From Pontibacter roseus DSM 17521 (GTDB lineage: Bacteria > Bacteroidota > Bacteroidia > Cytophagales > Hymenobacteraceae), in NCBI RefSeq assembly GCF_000373265.1, contig NZ_KB890761.1, positions 186,001-250,000 of the forward strand: a stretch of 64,000 nucleotides of DNA, given 5' to 3'. The notes under the pieces were generated by a model. It worked only from the letters and a program-made list of their open reading frames with translations. It did not search any database and was not told where the DNA came from. The position numbers and the translations under genes were made by a program. This document shows, piece after piece, positions 37,695 through 47,613 of the stretch. Every line of letters begins with the position of its first letter. The first letter of the stretch is position 1.

Positions 37695-39183
37695 GGAACT
37701 GTTGCTTTTTGACAGGGGCTACCGTGGGCGCAAGCTGCCCCACAATGCGGGCCGACAGCAGGCAGAGCGGAATACCACCACCCGGATGCACGCTGCCGCC
37801 ACAGAAGTACAAGCCCTTGAGTTTAGAACTGAAGTTCGGGTGCCGCAGAAAGGCAGCCATCCGGTTATTGGAGCTGCTCCCGTACAAGGCCCCGGCATAA
37901 GAGGAGGTTTGTCGCTCAATCAGCAGCGGGTCCAGCACCTGCTCACACTGTATCAGCGGTTTTAAGTCTATACCCAGCATGCGGCTCAGTTTCCCTACCA
38001 CAGCCTCCCGCGTCAATTGGATGAGCGCCTCCCAGTCCTGCCCCTGATGGTGTGGCACGTTCACCATCACAAACCAGTTCTCACAACCCGGCGGCGCATC
38101 GGCTGGCTCCAGCTTGGAGGTGATGTTGACGTACACCGTCGGGTCGGGACTAATCGTTTTGTGCCGGAAGATATGCTCAAACTCGGTTTTGTAATCCTGG
38201 CTGAAGAAGATGTTGTGCAGGTGCAGCTCTGGGAACTCATGCGCTATACCCCAGTAATAGATGAGGGCGGAGCTGGAACGCGGCTGCTGCAGCGTGTGTT
38301 CCGGCGCCGGCTGGTCGGGGAGCAAGCGGCGGTAGGTTGGCACAATGTCCATGTTGCTGACCACCACTTCTGCGCTATACCTGCCCTTCGGTGTCTCTAT
38401 ACCTGTCGCTCTGCTTCCTGTTATTAGAATGCGCTCTACTGGCTCGCTATACCTGAACTCCACGCCCAGTTCCTCTGCCAGCCTCACTAGGCTGCTGGCA
38501 ATGGAATAAATGCCGCCCTTCGGATAGAATGCGCCGATGTTGTGCTCCAGGTGCGGTATCAGGTTGAGGGTTCCGGGGGCTTGGTAAGGGTCAGAGCCGT
38601 TGTAGGTGGCAAAGCGGTCCAGCAACTGCACGAAGCGCGGGTCCTTGAACTGCTGCGCGTTGGCGCTGTGCATGGTTGTCGTCAAGCCCAAATCAGAGAG
38701 GCAGCCCAACGCCTTGAGCACATCCGCGCTCAGGTAGGTATCCAGCCGGTGCAGCGACTTGTGCAGAAACGTATCGGCGGTGCCGTTGTAGAGCCTGGCG
38801 CTCTTGGCTAGCACTTCCCGCACTGCCTCCTTTGGCACCCCCAACTGCTGCTCCACCTCTTCGGCGAACGCCTCCGGGTCGGCATGGGCTTTTAACCGGC
38901 TGCCATCGGGCCAGAAGTAGTGGGTGATGGGGTCGAGGCGGGTATAGGTGAAGTAGTCGGAGGGGGTGCGGCCCGCCAGTGTGAATAGCTCATCCACCAA
39001 GTGCGGCAGCGTGAACAGCGAAGGCCCGGCATCGAAGCGGTAGCCTTCCAGGTCGAACTGGTGCATTTTGCCGCCAAACGAAGCATTGGCCTCAAACACG
39101 GTCACGGCATACCCTTTCACCGCCAGCCGGATGGCCGTGGCGATGCCGCCTATACCTGACCCAATGATGACTGCTTTCGTCAT
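37687..39183 (-). CDS. crtD: CrtI/CrtD-type carotenoid desaturase
   Basis: A 498-residue FAD-dependent desaturase: VIIGSGIGGIATAIRLA is the dinucleotide-binding motif, YRFDAGPSLFTLP the second block, and GLYFCGGSVHPGGGIPLC the C-terminal FAD/carotenoid motif. CrtI (phytoene desaturase) and CrtD (1'-hydroxycarotenoid 3',4'-desaturase) are closely related. The fused pair with cruF favours CrtD, since CruF makes its substrate. No crtB or crtY is in the window. Confidence 0.8.
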   Translation of the reverse strand: MTKAVIIGSGIGGIATAIRLAVKGYAVTVFEANASFGGKMHQFDLEGYRFDAGPSLFTLPHLVDELFTLAGRTPSDYFTYTRLDPITHYFWPDGSRLKAHADPEAFAEEVEQQLGVPKEAVREVLAKSARLYNGTADTFLHKSLHRLDTYLSADVLKALGCLSDLGLTTTMHSANAQQFKDPRFVQLLDRFATYNGSDPYQAPGTLNLIPHLEHNIGAFYPKGGIYSIASSLVRLAEELGVEFRYSEPVERILITGSRATGIETPKGRYSAEVVVSNMDIVPTYRRLLPDQPAPEHTLQQPRSSSALIYYWGIAHEFPELHLHNIFFSQDYKTEFEHIFRHKTISPDPTVYVNITSKLEPADAPPGCENWFVMVNVPHHQGQDWEALIQLTREAVVGKLSRMLGIDLKPLIQCEQVLDPLLIERQTSSYAGALYGSSSNNRMAAFLRHPNFSSKLKGLYFCGGSVHPGGGIPLCLLSARIVGQLAPTVAPVKKQQFHA

Positions 39184-39251
39184 ACCCTAAGATACACTTT
39201 ATTTTCTTCTGCACTTAACTGACAGGGTATAGGAAAGGTTTTGAAAACCCG

Positions 39252-39698
39252 CTATACCTTACCTGTCCCGAAAATCTTCCTGTACACCGGCTTCCGCATG
39301 CCAAAGCCAGCCAGCATGAGCGGGTAGAGCAGGGCGTCCAATACTTTGCTGCCGGTACTGTAGTCGATGATGTCGTGGATGGTGGCGCCCGTGTCCTGCC
39401 TGCTGACCAGGTGCTTGTGCCGCCAGTGCCGCAGCGGAGGCGGCAGTTCCTGCCCTTCGTCCACGAACCAGGCCGCTGTATCGGTTATCTGACGCTCCGT
39501 AATCAGGCTCGTCCAGCGGAAGGATTTGACACCTGTCTGCAGCTCCACTTCCACCACGTTGCCCGGCTCGCTGCCATCGAAGCGCAACAGCTTCAGGCGC
39601 GGGTAGGGCGGTGCCAGCCTCCTGAACAGCCGTTCATCAAAGGCCTGAAAAACGCTGAGGTAATCCTGCTGCACAGTGGTTTTGAGGTGAAGCCGCAT
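39252..39698 (-). CDS. SRPBCC family ligand-binding protein
   Basis: A 148-residue START/SRPBCC-like helix-grip protein (MRLHLKTTVQQDYLSVFQAF, FRWTSLITERQI, ATIHDIIDYSTGS). Such proteins bind hydrophobic ligands. Same strand and just upstream of crtD (68 bp), so it may handle carotenoids or their precursors, but that is inference from context. The 8-mer CTATACCT lies right at its stop. Confidence 0.7.
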   Translation of the reverse strand: MRLHLKTTVQQDYLSVFQAFDERLFRRLAPPYPRLKLLRFDGSEPGNVVEVELQTGVKSFRWTSLITERQITDTAAWFVDEGQELPPPLRHWRHKHLVSRQDTGATIHDIIDYSTGSKVLDALLYPLMLAGFGMRKPVYRKIFGTGKV

Positions 39699-39764
39699 TT
39701 GGTCGTGTCTTGTCCTTCTTTAACCTCTTCGCTTGGCCAAGGTTATACCTGCCGCAAAAGAAAA

Positions 39765-39792
39765 AGCCGCAGCACACTGATGCGCTACGGCT
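39765..39792 (-). terminator. Terminator of the SNF2 helicase gene
   Basis: 12-bp stem (two G.U pairs) AGCCGTAGCGCA / TGTGCTGCGGCT with a TCAG loop, then TTTTTC on the minus strand. Confidence 0.85.
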
Positions 39793-39850
39793 CCGTTACA
39801 CTTTCAAGCAATCAACATCCTAAGGTATAGATTGTTTTCACTGGCCGCCT

Positions 39851-42784
39851 TTAACTCAGCAGATTGTCTATATCGTCCTTCGTCAGGCTCTTGATGATGG
39901 TTTCGTCGGTGCTGATGAGGTCGGTGACGAGTTGTATCTTACGACTCTGCAGCGCCAGTATCTTCTCCTCTACCGTGTCTTTTGTGATGAACTTGTAGGT
40001 GAACACTGTGTTCTGCTGCCCGATGCGGTGTGCCCGGTCCACGGCCTGCGCCTCAACGGCTGGGTTCCACCACGGGTCCAGGATGAACACATAGTCGGCG
40101 GCTGTCAGGTTGAGGCCCACGCCACCTGCTTTCAGCGATATCAGGAAAGTCTGTATGCTTTCATTGTTCTGGAAAAGCTCCACCTGCTGCTGCCGGTTCT
40201 TGGTATTACCATCCAGGTAGGCATAGGTGATACCTTTGTCGTCCAGCGCCTGCCGAATGATTTCCAAGTGCTTCACGAACTGACTGAAGATAAGGACTTT
40301 ATGTCCTTTCGCGACCACGTTCCTCGTCATCCGCAGCACCTCCTTCAGCTTGCCCGACTCTCCTTCGTAGCCTGGGTCTGTCATAAACGGGTGGTTGGCG
40401 ATTTGCCGTAGTTTCATGAGGCCCTGCAAGAGCATGAACTGCGTGTTGTTCGCCCCGTTCTCCTCCAGGCTCGTCAGGATTTTGTTACGGTAATAGGATT
40501 TGGTTTCCTCGTAGGCGTGCTCCTGCTCCTCCGTCATCCTGCAGAAAGTGGTATGCTCCACCTTGGCCGGGAGTTCCTTGGCCACCTGCGACTTGTGCCT
40601 GCGCAAAATGAAAGGCTTGATAAGCGCATGCAGCCGGCGGGTCTTCTGCTCGTCCTTCTGCTTCTCAATGGGCTTGAGGAACTCATTGCGGAAGAAATGC
40701 TTGGTTCCCAGCAATCCTGGGTTGATGAATGACATCTGCGACCACAGGTCCATGGTGCTGTTCTCCACCGGAGTACCCGTCAGTATGAGGCGGTGCCGCG
40801 ACTTGAGCGACCTCACCGAGCGGGAGGTGTTGGAATCCGGGTTTTTGATGGCCTGCGACTCGTCCAGTATAATGTAATCAAAGAAATAGGATTGGAGCAG
40901 CTCGGAGTCCAGACGCACTATGCCGTAGGAGGTCAGCACCAAATCGTAGTCGTTGAACAACTCCACGTTCTTGTCGCGGTAGGTACCGGTATAAGTCAGG
41001 ATGCGCAGCTGTGGCGTAAACTTCTGCGCCTCGTTGAGCCAGTTATATATCAGCGAGGTGGGCATCACCAGAAGCGATGCCGCCTCGGCGCCACTCTCCT
41101 TGCGGTGCTGCAGCATGGCCAGCGTCTGCACCGTTTTGCCCAGCCCCATGTCGTCGGCCAGGCAGCCGCCAAACTTGTAGTCTTTCACAAAGTGCAGCCA
41201 GTTGTAGCCCGCCTTCTGGTAGGGGCGCAGTTCCCCTTGGAAGCCCACCGGCATCGGCTTGTCTTCTATAGCGTCGAACTCGCGCAGCCTCTCCAGCTTG
41301 CGCGTCATGGTCACTTGGGCCAAGTTGCCGTTCTGCAGGTCGTTCACCAGCGCCATGTGGTGCTTGCGCAGCGTCAGCTGTTGCTCCCCCTCCGAAAATG
41401 CAAACAGTTCGATGTACTGGGTGAACCACTCCTCCGGAATGATGGCTATCTGCCCGTTCGGAAGCGTGAACTCATTGTTGCGGGTCAGGATGTGGTTTTT
41501 GAGGCGGATGAAAGGCACTTCGAACTCGCCGAAGCGCACAGTACCGTAAATATCGAACCAGTCGTTGTTCTCGGCTATACCTACCTGCACCGATACCTCG
41601 CCAATAAAGTAGTCCTTGCCGTTCTTCTCGGCCTGGGCCACCGTAAAGCCCAGGTTCTCCAGTTCGTTCAAGTTGCTGTTGAGCCAGGAGAAAGCCGCGC
41701 CTTTTTCCAGCACCGCCTGCCCGTTCTTCACCTTCAGCTCCCGCTTGGCCAGTTCCTTCACATACTCTTTCTCGTGCACGGCATCGCGTATGAGCCGGTG
41801 AAAGATGTAGGAGTCGGTGGTCTTTTCCATGCTCACGCTCACCCGCTTGGCCTCCTGCGTCTGCACCACATGGTCTCCGTAACGGAACGATAGGTTAAAA
41901 AGGATTTTATCGGCTGCTGCGACACGCGCTGCCTTGGCCGCTTCGGCCATTTTGCCGCCTGCCATAACCGGCGCATCAGCGTCCTTTATCTCTGAGAAGG
42001 TCAGGTAAGGGCTCGGCGTATATTTCTCAGATTTGATGTTGAACCCCTCCGCGTACACATCGAACGACTCGACGAGCGGCGTGATGAACTTGCGGTAATA
42101 GTTCTCTTCCACGGTGCGCGGAATCACAATAAACTTCTTGTTGAGGAAAGGCTGCAGCTTCTTGCCGTCTATACCTTTCTCGAAGCTGTAAATCACGCCA
42201 TCCAGCAGCAGCCAGGCGGGTTCGTTACATACCAGTACGGCATCCCGGTACTGGAAATGAAGCTTCTCACCCTGGTACTTGATGGTAGGGAAGTAGTGCG
42301 TGTTGGTCTCGTTGCGCCTGAAGTGGAACAGCACTGTCGCCTTTTGTGGGGCCACGGTAATTTCTTTCCAGGTAGGGTCGCCGTCCTTGCCCATGATGAA
42401 GGTCCTCTTGTTGGCCAGCAAGTCGAGAATCTTGCCCATGCGCACCTGTATGTACTGGCTTATTTTCTCCTGCAGAACCTTGTCACCTTTTTCCGGGTCA
42501 TATACCTTCAGGAAGAAATCGGCGGCGGAAACCTTCTTCGCGGAGAACTTCTTTATTACTACATCCTGCTGGATTTGGTCAATCAGGGGAATCAGCTCGA
42601 AGTCGCGGGCGTCCAGGCGAGAGGCGAATTCATCGGCGTTTTTGGCAGAAATATTCTGGTGCTGCAAAGTCAGCTGGCCCTTGGTATTAATCTGCACCAC
42701 AAAAGACTCAAACTGGTATCCCAGGTACTCGTGCTCGAACAACGAATAGATGGCCTGGAAAGGTTGCGTGGTGTATACTTCCAT
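39851..42784 (-). CDS. SNF2/SWI2 family ATP-dependent helicase-like protein
   Basis: A 977-residue protein. The N-terminal half, about 480 residues, is mostly beta and of the kind seen in bacterial SNF2 relatives. DDMGLGKTVQTLAML is Walker A (motif I), DESQAIKNP motif II, LTGTPVEN motif III. The second lobe has IFSQFVKHLEI (motif IV), LISLKAGGVGLNL (V) and RAHRIGQ (VI). These enzymes translocate on double-stranded DNA to remodel protein-DNA complexes, RapA-type RNA polymerase recycling being one known role. No SWIM zinc motif seen. Confidence 0.93.
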   Translation of the reverse strand: MEVYTTQPFQAIYSLFEHEYLGYQFESFVVQINTKGQLTLQHQNISAKNADEFASRLDARDFELIPLIDQIQQDVVIKKFSAKKVSAADFFLKVYDPEKGDKVLQEKISQYIQVRMGKILDLLANKRTFIMGKDGDPTWKEITVAPQKATVLFHFRRNETNTHYFPTIKYQGEKLHFQYRDAVLVCNEPAWLLLDGVIYSFEKGIDGKKLQPFLNKKFIVIPRTVEENYYRKFITPLVESFDVYAEGFNIKSEKYTPSPYLTFSEIKDADAPVMAGGKMAEAAKAARVAAADKILFNLSFRYGDHVVQTQEAKRVSVSMEKTTDSYIFHRLIRDAVHEKEYVKELAKRELKVKNGQAVLEKGAAFSWLNSNLNELENLGFTVAQAEKNGKDYFIGEVSVQVGIAENNDWFDIYGTVRFGEFEVPFIRLKNHILTRNNEFTLPNGQIAIIPEEWFTQYIELFAFSEGEQQLTLRKHHMALVNDLQNGNLAQVTMTRKLERLREFDAIEDKPMPVGFQGELRPYQKAGYNWLHFVKDYKFGGCLADDMGLGKTVQTLAMLQHRKESGAEAASLLVMPTSLIYNWLNEAQKFTPQLRILTYTGTYRDKNVELFNDYDLVLTSYGIVRLDSELLQSYFFDYIILDESQAIKNPDSNTSRSVRSLKSRHRLILTGTPVENSTMDLWSQMSFINPGLLGTKHFFRNEFLKPIEKQKDEQKTRRLHALIKPFILRRHKSQVAKELPAKVEHTTFCRMTEEQEHAYEETKSYYRNKILTSLEENGANNTQFMLLQGLMKLRQIANHPFMTDPGYEGESGKLKEVLRMTRNVVAKGHKVLIFSQFVKHLEIIRQALDDKGITYAYLDGNTKNRQQQVELFQNNESIQTFLISLKAGGVGLNLTAADYVFILDPWWNPAVEAQAVDRAHRIGQQNTVFTYKFITKDTVEEKILALQSRKIQLVTDLISTDETIIKSLTKDDIDNLLS

Positions 42785-43022
42785 ACAGGTACAATATTAG
42801 GACCCCTAATTTACCCTTTAAACTCCAAATATCCTACCTGCAACTGGTTTAAATAGCCTAACAATCAAAAAATTATCATATTTCTAGTGGTTCCTTTCGA
42901 AGTGCGTGAATCATTGCTCATAAAGGCCTACAATGCCATACAGGTGCGCCTTTGCCAACCCATGCTGCTGCGAGGAGAAAGAGGCGTCTCCGCCTGAGAG
43001 AAAGTGTGGCTATACCTGCCGG

Positions 43023-44246
43023 TTAGATGTGTTCTGTGACGGACATGGCGGCCGCCTTGCGGGCCGGCCTGATAGAAACGAGCAGGGTGATGACGACAAT
43101 GGCGAGCCCCGTCAGCACGAAATCTCCCACCTCCATCTTGACGGGATAGGAATCTACCACAGACGTGGCCATACCCATAGACACCAACCCAAACGTCTGC
43201 TGCAGGTTGCAGACGAGCATACCCAGCGAAAGCCCGTAGGCAGCACCAATGAAGGCGACCAAAGCTCCCTCCATTAGAAAGATGTTGCGGATGGTTTCCT
43301 TCGTAGCCCCCATGGAGGCCAATATGGCAATGTCCTTCTTCTTGTCTATCACCAGCATGGAGAGGGAGAAGAAGATGTTGAGCGAGGCGATAAGCAGGAT
43401 GAAGGCGAAGGTGATGAACACGAACAGCTTCTCCACCTTCACGGCACGTAGCAGGCTGGTATGCTGCTCATCGCTGTTCTGCACCTTGAACGACTCTCCC
43501 AGCAACTGCTGCAGCGAGCGCTTCACGGCCTCAATCCGGTAGCCTTTGTCCACCTTTATCTCGAGCGAAGTCCGCCGGCGGCCATACTCCATGAGTTCCT
43601 CGGCAAACTGCAGCGGCACAAACACATAGGCGTCGTCGTACTGCCGCTCAATGGCGAACACGCCTCCCGAGGTGATGTTGAGTTCGTTGAAGGCCCCTTC
43701 CGGGTTGAGTGGGTTGAATTTGGTGTTGCGCGGATACAGGAACTGCATGGGCGTGAACCGATTGCCCGTTCGGATGGAGAGCTGGTACTGCACGCCACGC
43801 CCAATCAGGGCAAAGTAGCCGTCTTTGCGGTACAGGCTATGGCTGCCTTCCACCACAGCGGAGTCGATGTCATTCTGCTCAAAGAAGTTCTCACTCACGC
43901 CTTTCACCTTCACCACCATCTGGCGGTCGTTGTAGCGCAGCAGGGCGTTGTCCTCAATCACCTCCGTCACCACGGCTATACCTGGGGTACGCCGGATGCG
44001 GTTCATGAACTCGGTATCGGTCTCAAAGGATTTCCCCTCCGCCGCGGATATCTTCAGGTCTGGGTCAAAGCTGCTGTAGATGGCCCGAATCAAATCCTCT
44101 AATCCATTGAACACCGAGAGCACGATAATCAGCGACATGGTGCCCACGGCCACGCCAATCATGGCGATGTTGGAGATAATGCTAATGATGTTCCTCTTCT
44201 TCCTGGAGAAGAAATACCGCTTCGCTATGAGAAAAGGAACGTTCAT
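43023..44246 (-). CDS. FtsX-like permease, LolC/E type
   Basis: A 407-residue ABC permease: N-terminal helix (NIAMIGVAVGTMSLIIVLSVF), a periplasmic domain of about 220 residues and three C-terminal helices, with VIDKKKDIAILASMGATKETIRNIF as the coupling segment. This is the LolC/LolE layout (lipoprotein release) but FtsX-like roles cannot be excluded. No ATPase partner is adjacent. The gene lies 167 bp after the rbfA-methyltransferase pair and has its own promoter. Confidence 0.87.
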   Translation of the reverse strand: MNVPFLIAKRYFFSRKKRNIISIISNIAMIGVAVGTMSLIIVLSVFNGLEDLIRAIYSSFDPDLKISAAEGKSFETDTEFMNRIRRTPGIAVVTEVIEDNALLRYNDRQMVVKVKGVSENFFEQNDIDSAVVEGSHSLYRKDGYFALIGRGVQYQLSIRTGNRFTPMQFLYPRNTKFNPLNPEGAFNELNITSGGVFAIERQYDDAYVFVPLQFAEELMEYGRRRTSLEIKVDKGYRIEAVKRSLQQLLGESFKVQNSDEQHTSLLRAVKVEKLFVFITFAFILLIASLNIFFSLSMLVIDKKKDIAILASMGATKETIRNIFLMEGALVAFIGAAYGLSLGMLVCNLQQTFGLVSMGMATSVVDSYPVKMEVGDFVLTGLAIVVITLLVSIRPARKAAAMSVTEHI

Positions 44247-44355
44247 TTAGTTGTGTTAATGGCTGATTATGAAATCGCTAGATTGTTGAGTTGTGTGGTA
44301 TACCTTGCTCATCATTTTCCCTTTTACTGCCGCAGCAGGCAATTTCCTTTTGTTA

Positions 44356-44363
44356 CAAAGGTA
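44356..44363 (-). promoter_or_regulatory. TACCTTTG promoter element
   Basis: Perfect TAnnTTTG on the minus strand; start near 44349, about 100 nt before the permease ATG. Confidence 0.45.
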
Positions 44364-44413
44364 GAGGAGTAGGTATGGCAATAGAGAACGCTTCAGCAAT
44401 TTAGCAATTTAAT

Positions 44414-45223
44414 TTACTTCCACGCCTTCACAATCAAACCGGTGCCGGACGGATGGTTTCCATTCACGTCCAACCAGTTGAGCACCAGGCACACCGGGAA
44501 GGTGAGCAGGTAGTAGAAAGGCAGCACTAAAAAGAAGGCTTTGGAGGCTCCCAGCATCAGCAGCGGGTACTTCATGGACAGGCGCCACGACACCTGGCCA
44601 GGCTTCCCGTACGAATAGCGGGCCTCCACTCTGCTGAAACCAGCCAGCTTCAGCTTGTCCTGTATCTCCTGGATGTTATAGCCGTCACGTACGTGTTCTT
44701 CGATGAAAGACGTCTCGCCATCGCCGTGCACGTCAGAGCCGCCCTGGTCAGAAGGGGTGGATATGACGAGCATGCCGCCCGGCACCAGCGACGCCTGAAA
44801 GTTCCGGAACACCTCCACGTCTTCGAGTATGTGCTCCATCACATCCACGGAAAGGATGAGGTCGTAGGTGTTGTCCTCTCTATACTTAACCAAGTCGCCA
44901 ATGCGGAAAATGACGTTCTGCCGCCCTATGTTGCGGAAAAAGCGGTTACTGTCTGAAATCTGCTCTTCCTTGACGTCAACCGCCAGGATGCTCCACTTGG
45001 CACTTTGGCTGGAGAGCCAGTAGGTATACTGTCCAAAACCGGAGCCGGCGTCCAAGATGTGCTGCTCCTGGCCTTTGCGGCTGGAGGCCCAGGCATTCAG
45101 CTCTTTGTGCACATGCCAGGCGCGCAACAGCAACAGGTCCAGCAAATTGTAGAATACGCGGCGCAGGAAGGGTGTCTGGTTGAACACGTTCCCCAGCACA
45201 CGCTTAATCGGGTCATACTGCAT
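44414..45223 (-). CDS. Class I SAM-dependent methyltransferase
   Basis: A 269-residue protein: ILDAGSGFGQYTYWL is motif I, ILAVDVKEEQISDSNRFF motif II, YDLILSVDVMEHI motif IV, and GGMLVISTPS motif VI. A C-terminal hydrophobic stretch (SKAFFLVLPFYYLLTFPVCL) may tether it to the membrane. Such enzymes often act on ubiquinone-like or envelope substrates; the target is unknown. It follows rbfA by 17 bp, probably in one operon. Confidence 0.85.
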   Translation of the reverse strand: MQYDPIKRVLGNVFNQTPFLRRVFYNLLDLLLLRAWHVHKELNAWASSRKGQEQHILDAGSGFGQYTYWLSSQSAKWSILAVDVKEEQISDSNRFFRNIGRQNVIFRIGDLVKYREDNTYDLILSVDVMEHILEDVEVFRNFQASLVPGGMLVISTPSDQGGSDVHGDGETSFIEEHVRDGYNIQEIQDKLKLAGFSRVEARYSYGKPGQVSWRLSMKYPLLMLGASKAFFLVLPFYYLLTFPVCLVLNWLDVNGNHPSGTGLIVKAWK

Positions 45224-45240
45224 AAGGGTGATGCAAAAAA

Positions 45241-45645
45241 CTAGCGGGAATTGGTCTCATCTTCCTCTGCGTCCTCGTCTTCTTCGGGGGCAGGGGGTAT
45301 GTCCAGGTTGGAGAATATTTTATCGATGTGTGCAGCATACTCGGCGCTGTCGTCGAGGTAGAAAACGAGCTCCGGGATGACGCGCACCTGCTTTTTGATG
45401 CGCTGCGCCAGCAGGTGGCGGATGGTTTTGGTGTTCACGCGCAGCTCCTGCAGCATGGCCTCGTTGGTCTCCTTGGCGTTCATCACGCTCAGGTATACCC
45501 GGGCCAGCCCCAGGTCAGGCGACACGCGCACCACGCTCACCGAGATGTAGGCGCCACCGAACAAGTGCGGCACTTCCCTCTGGAAGATTTCTGCCATCTC
45601 TTTCTGAATGAGGCGCGAAAATTTCTGTTGTCTTTTACTTTCCAT
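45241..45645 (-). CDS. rbfA: 30S ribosome-binding factor A
   Basis: A 134-residue KH-fold protein needed for 30S maturation and cold adaptation. MESKRQQKFSRLIQKEMAEI starts as in RbfA, ISVSVVRVSPDLGLARVYLS is the conserved core, and the C-terminal tail is acidic (DEDAEEDE). ATG 45645 is preferred over 45657, because a GATATTTG element at 45655-45662 covers the earlier one. Confidence 0.93.
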   Translation of the reverse strand: MESKRQQKFSRLIQKEMAEIFQREVPHLFGGAYISVSVVRVSPDLGLARVYLSVMNAKETNEAMLQELRVNTKTIRHLLAQRIKKQVRVIPELVFYLDDSAEYAAHIDKIFSNLDIPPAPEEDEDAEEDETNSR

Positions 45646-45747
45646 ATGAAGATGCAAATATCATATTAATTTCGCATTTTTACCCCAATTGTGCCTTACT
45701 CATTTCGTTTCAGGCCGGTGTATAGTTCCCTCTAACTCCGTCTTCCT

Positions 45748-47154
45748 TTGATTAGTTACTTCCGAAGCATACTGCCTTCCCGACTGTTTCTGCTTATCTT
45801 GCTGTTCCTGGCCATCCGGATTCCCCTGGTTTTTCTGGGTGTACCGGCTACTGTGTCGGAGCTGCTCTACATGCTGGTGGGCGAGCGCATGGCCGATGGC
45901 TTTGCCATGTACCGCGACATCTACGACAGCACAGGACCGCTCTCCGCCTTCTTTTACTGGACCATAGACGTGGCAGCAGGGCGCTCTTACCTGACGTACC
46001 GGCTTACGGCTACATTCCTGTTGCTGCTGCAGGCAGTCTTCTTCAATGTTACCCTCAACCGCTACCAGGTATACGCAGGCAAAGGTTACATCCCGGCCCT
46101 GCTCTACCTGCTCATGGGCAGCATCACCTTTGAGTTTGACATGCTGACGCCGCTGCTCATCGGCAACACGTTCATCATCTTCTCCCTGCCTTACATCATC
46201 ACCATTTCTCGCGAAGGCCTGGACAATAACCGCCTGTTTGTAGGGGGCTTTATGGTGGGTTTGGCTGCGCTCTGTTATTTGCCGCTGGCTTTGTTCCTGC
46301 TGGTGGCGGCCTTTGGGGTAGTGCTTTTCTCATCGAACACGTTCCGCAGCTTCCTGCTCATGCTGTGCGGTTTCGCTTTTCCGTACGCGTTGCTGGTGAC
46401 GTACTACCTGTACACCAACACCGCCTCTTACTTCCTGGAGATGCACCTGCTGCAGCCCTGGCAGTTCCAAATCAGCACGCTGCTGCCGCCTGCTCACCTG
46501 GCCAAGGCGTTGCTGCTGCCGGGCCTGCTCCTGCTGCTCTCTCTCATCAGTACCACTTCGCTGCCGCAGCGGCTCGTGTTTCAGGATAAATTCCAACAAC
46601 TGATGACGGTATGGCTGTTAGTGAGTGCCGTGCTAGTGTTCACGCGGCAGGAGATATCAGTGGGGACTTTCCTGGTCATGCTGCCGCCTATTGCCTACTT
46701 CGGAGAGTTTCTCTTCGCTAGCCGCACCAAAAAATGGATTCTGAACCTATACTTCTTCCTATTGCTAGGTGGAGTGCTCCTATTACGCTACCGGGAGCCG
46801 CTCGGCATCAACAGACTTGTGCAGGTAGACGATTCAAGGCTGTTGCTGCCACAGCGACAGCAGCCTGAAATGATGACGGGCAGCACCGTGCTTGTGCTGG
46901 GGGATGACTATAGTTACTATGAACAGAACAAGCCGGCCACGCCATACCTGAACTGGGAGCTCTCGCAGCGGCACTTCGGGCGACTAGACGAGTACCAGGC
47001 CGTGTATGAGCTATACCTGAACTTCCGACAAGAGTCGCCAGCCTACATTGTGGACCAAGCCGGCCTGATGCCACAGCTGAAACACAAACTGCCGTCCGTC
47101 TTCGGGGTATATGCGCCCACACAGACAGCGGCAGTCTATAGAAAGTCTCGTTAA
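45748..47154 (+). CDS. Multi-pass membrane protein, GT-C-like
   Basis: A 468-residue protein with about ten hydrophobic helices and a C-terminal soluble domain of about 120 residues. A first loop with ERMADGFAMYRDIYDSTGPL, ending in a D-x-x-D/E-like stretch, resembles GT-C membrane glycosyltransferases (dolichol- or undecaprenol-linked). No family I can name. The only start after the upstream in-frame TAA (45733) is TTG at 45748. It is divergent from rbfA. Confidence 0.62.
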   Translation: MISYFRSILPSRLFLLILLFLAIRIPLVFLGVPATVSELLYMLVGERMADGFAMYRDIYDSTGPLSAFFYWTIDVAAGRSYLTYRLTATFLLLLQAVFFNVTLNRYQVYAGKGYIPALLYLLMGSITFEFDMLTPLLIGNTFIIFSLPYIITISREGLDNNRLFVGGFMVGLAALCYLPLALFLLVAAFGVVLFSSNTFRSFLLMLCGFAFPYALLVTYYLYTNTASYFLEMHLLQPWQFQISTLLPPAHLAKALLLPGLLLLLSLISTTSLPQRLVFQDKFQQLMTVWLLVSAVLVFTRQEISVGTFLVMLPPIAYFGEFLFASRTKKWILNLYFFLLLGGVLLLRYREPLGINRLVQVDDSRLLLPQRQQPEMMTGSTVLVLGDDYSYYEQNKPATPYLNWELSQRHFGRLDEYQAVYELYLNFRQESPAYIVDQAGLMPQLKHKLPSVFGVYAPTQTAAVYRKSR

Positions 47155-47172
47155 ATCGCTGTTGCTATACCT

Positions 47173-47610
47173 TTAGCAAACCGGAATTTTGTCTACGCGG
47201 TTCTGGTGGCGCCCCCCTTCAAAGTCTGTCTCCAGGAACACACGCACCATGTCCGCCGCCTCCTGCTCCGACACGAAGCGGGCAGGTATGCACAGCACAT
47301 TGGCGTTGTTGTGTTGCCGGGCGAGCTCGGCCAGCTCTGCTTTCCAGCACAGCGCTGCCCGTATCTCCTGGTACTTGTTCGCCGTCATGGCCACGCCGTT
47401 GCCGCTACCGCAAATCAGGATGCCGAAGTCAGCGTCTTTGCTCACAACTGCTTTGGCAAGCGGGTGCACGTGGTCGGGGTAATCGACGGAGGCATCTGAG
47501 CCTGGGCCGAAGTCCATCACGTCGTGGCCTGCCGCAGCCAACTGTTCCTTCAAGAGGCCTTTGTAGGTGAAGCCGGCGTGATCACCGCCTATCGCTATCT
47601 TGTATGCCAT
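47173..47610 (-). CDS. rpiB: Ribose-5-phosphate isomerase B
   Basis: A 145-residue sugar-phosphate isomerase of the RpiB/LacAB family: GGDHAGFTYK, YPDHVHPLAKAV, GILICGSGNGVAMTANK and RHQNRVDKI are conserved, with C66-type Cys and His active-site residues. Last gene of glyA-tatC-rpiB, starting 3 bp after tatC. Confidence 0.96.
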   Translation of the reverse strand: MAYKIAIGGDHAGFTYKGLLKEQLAAAGHDVMDFGPGSDASVDYPDHVHPLAKAVVSKDADFGILICGSGNGVAMTANKYQEIRAALCWKAELAELARQHNNANVLCIPARFVSEQEAADMVRVFLETDFEGGRHQNRVDKIPVC

Positions 47611-47613
47611 ACC

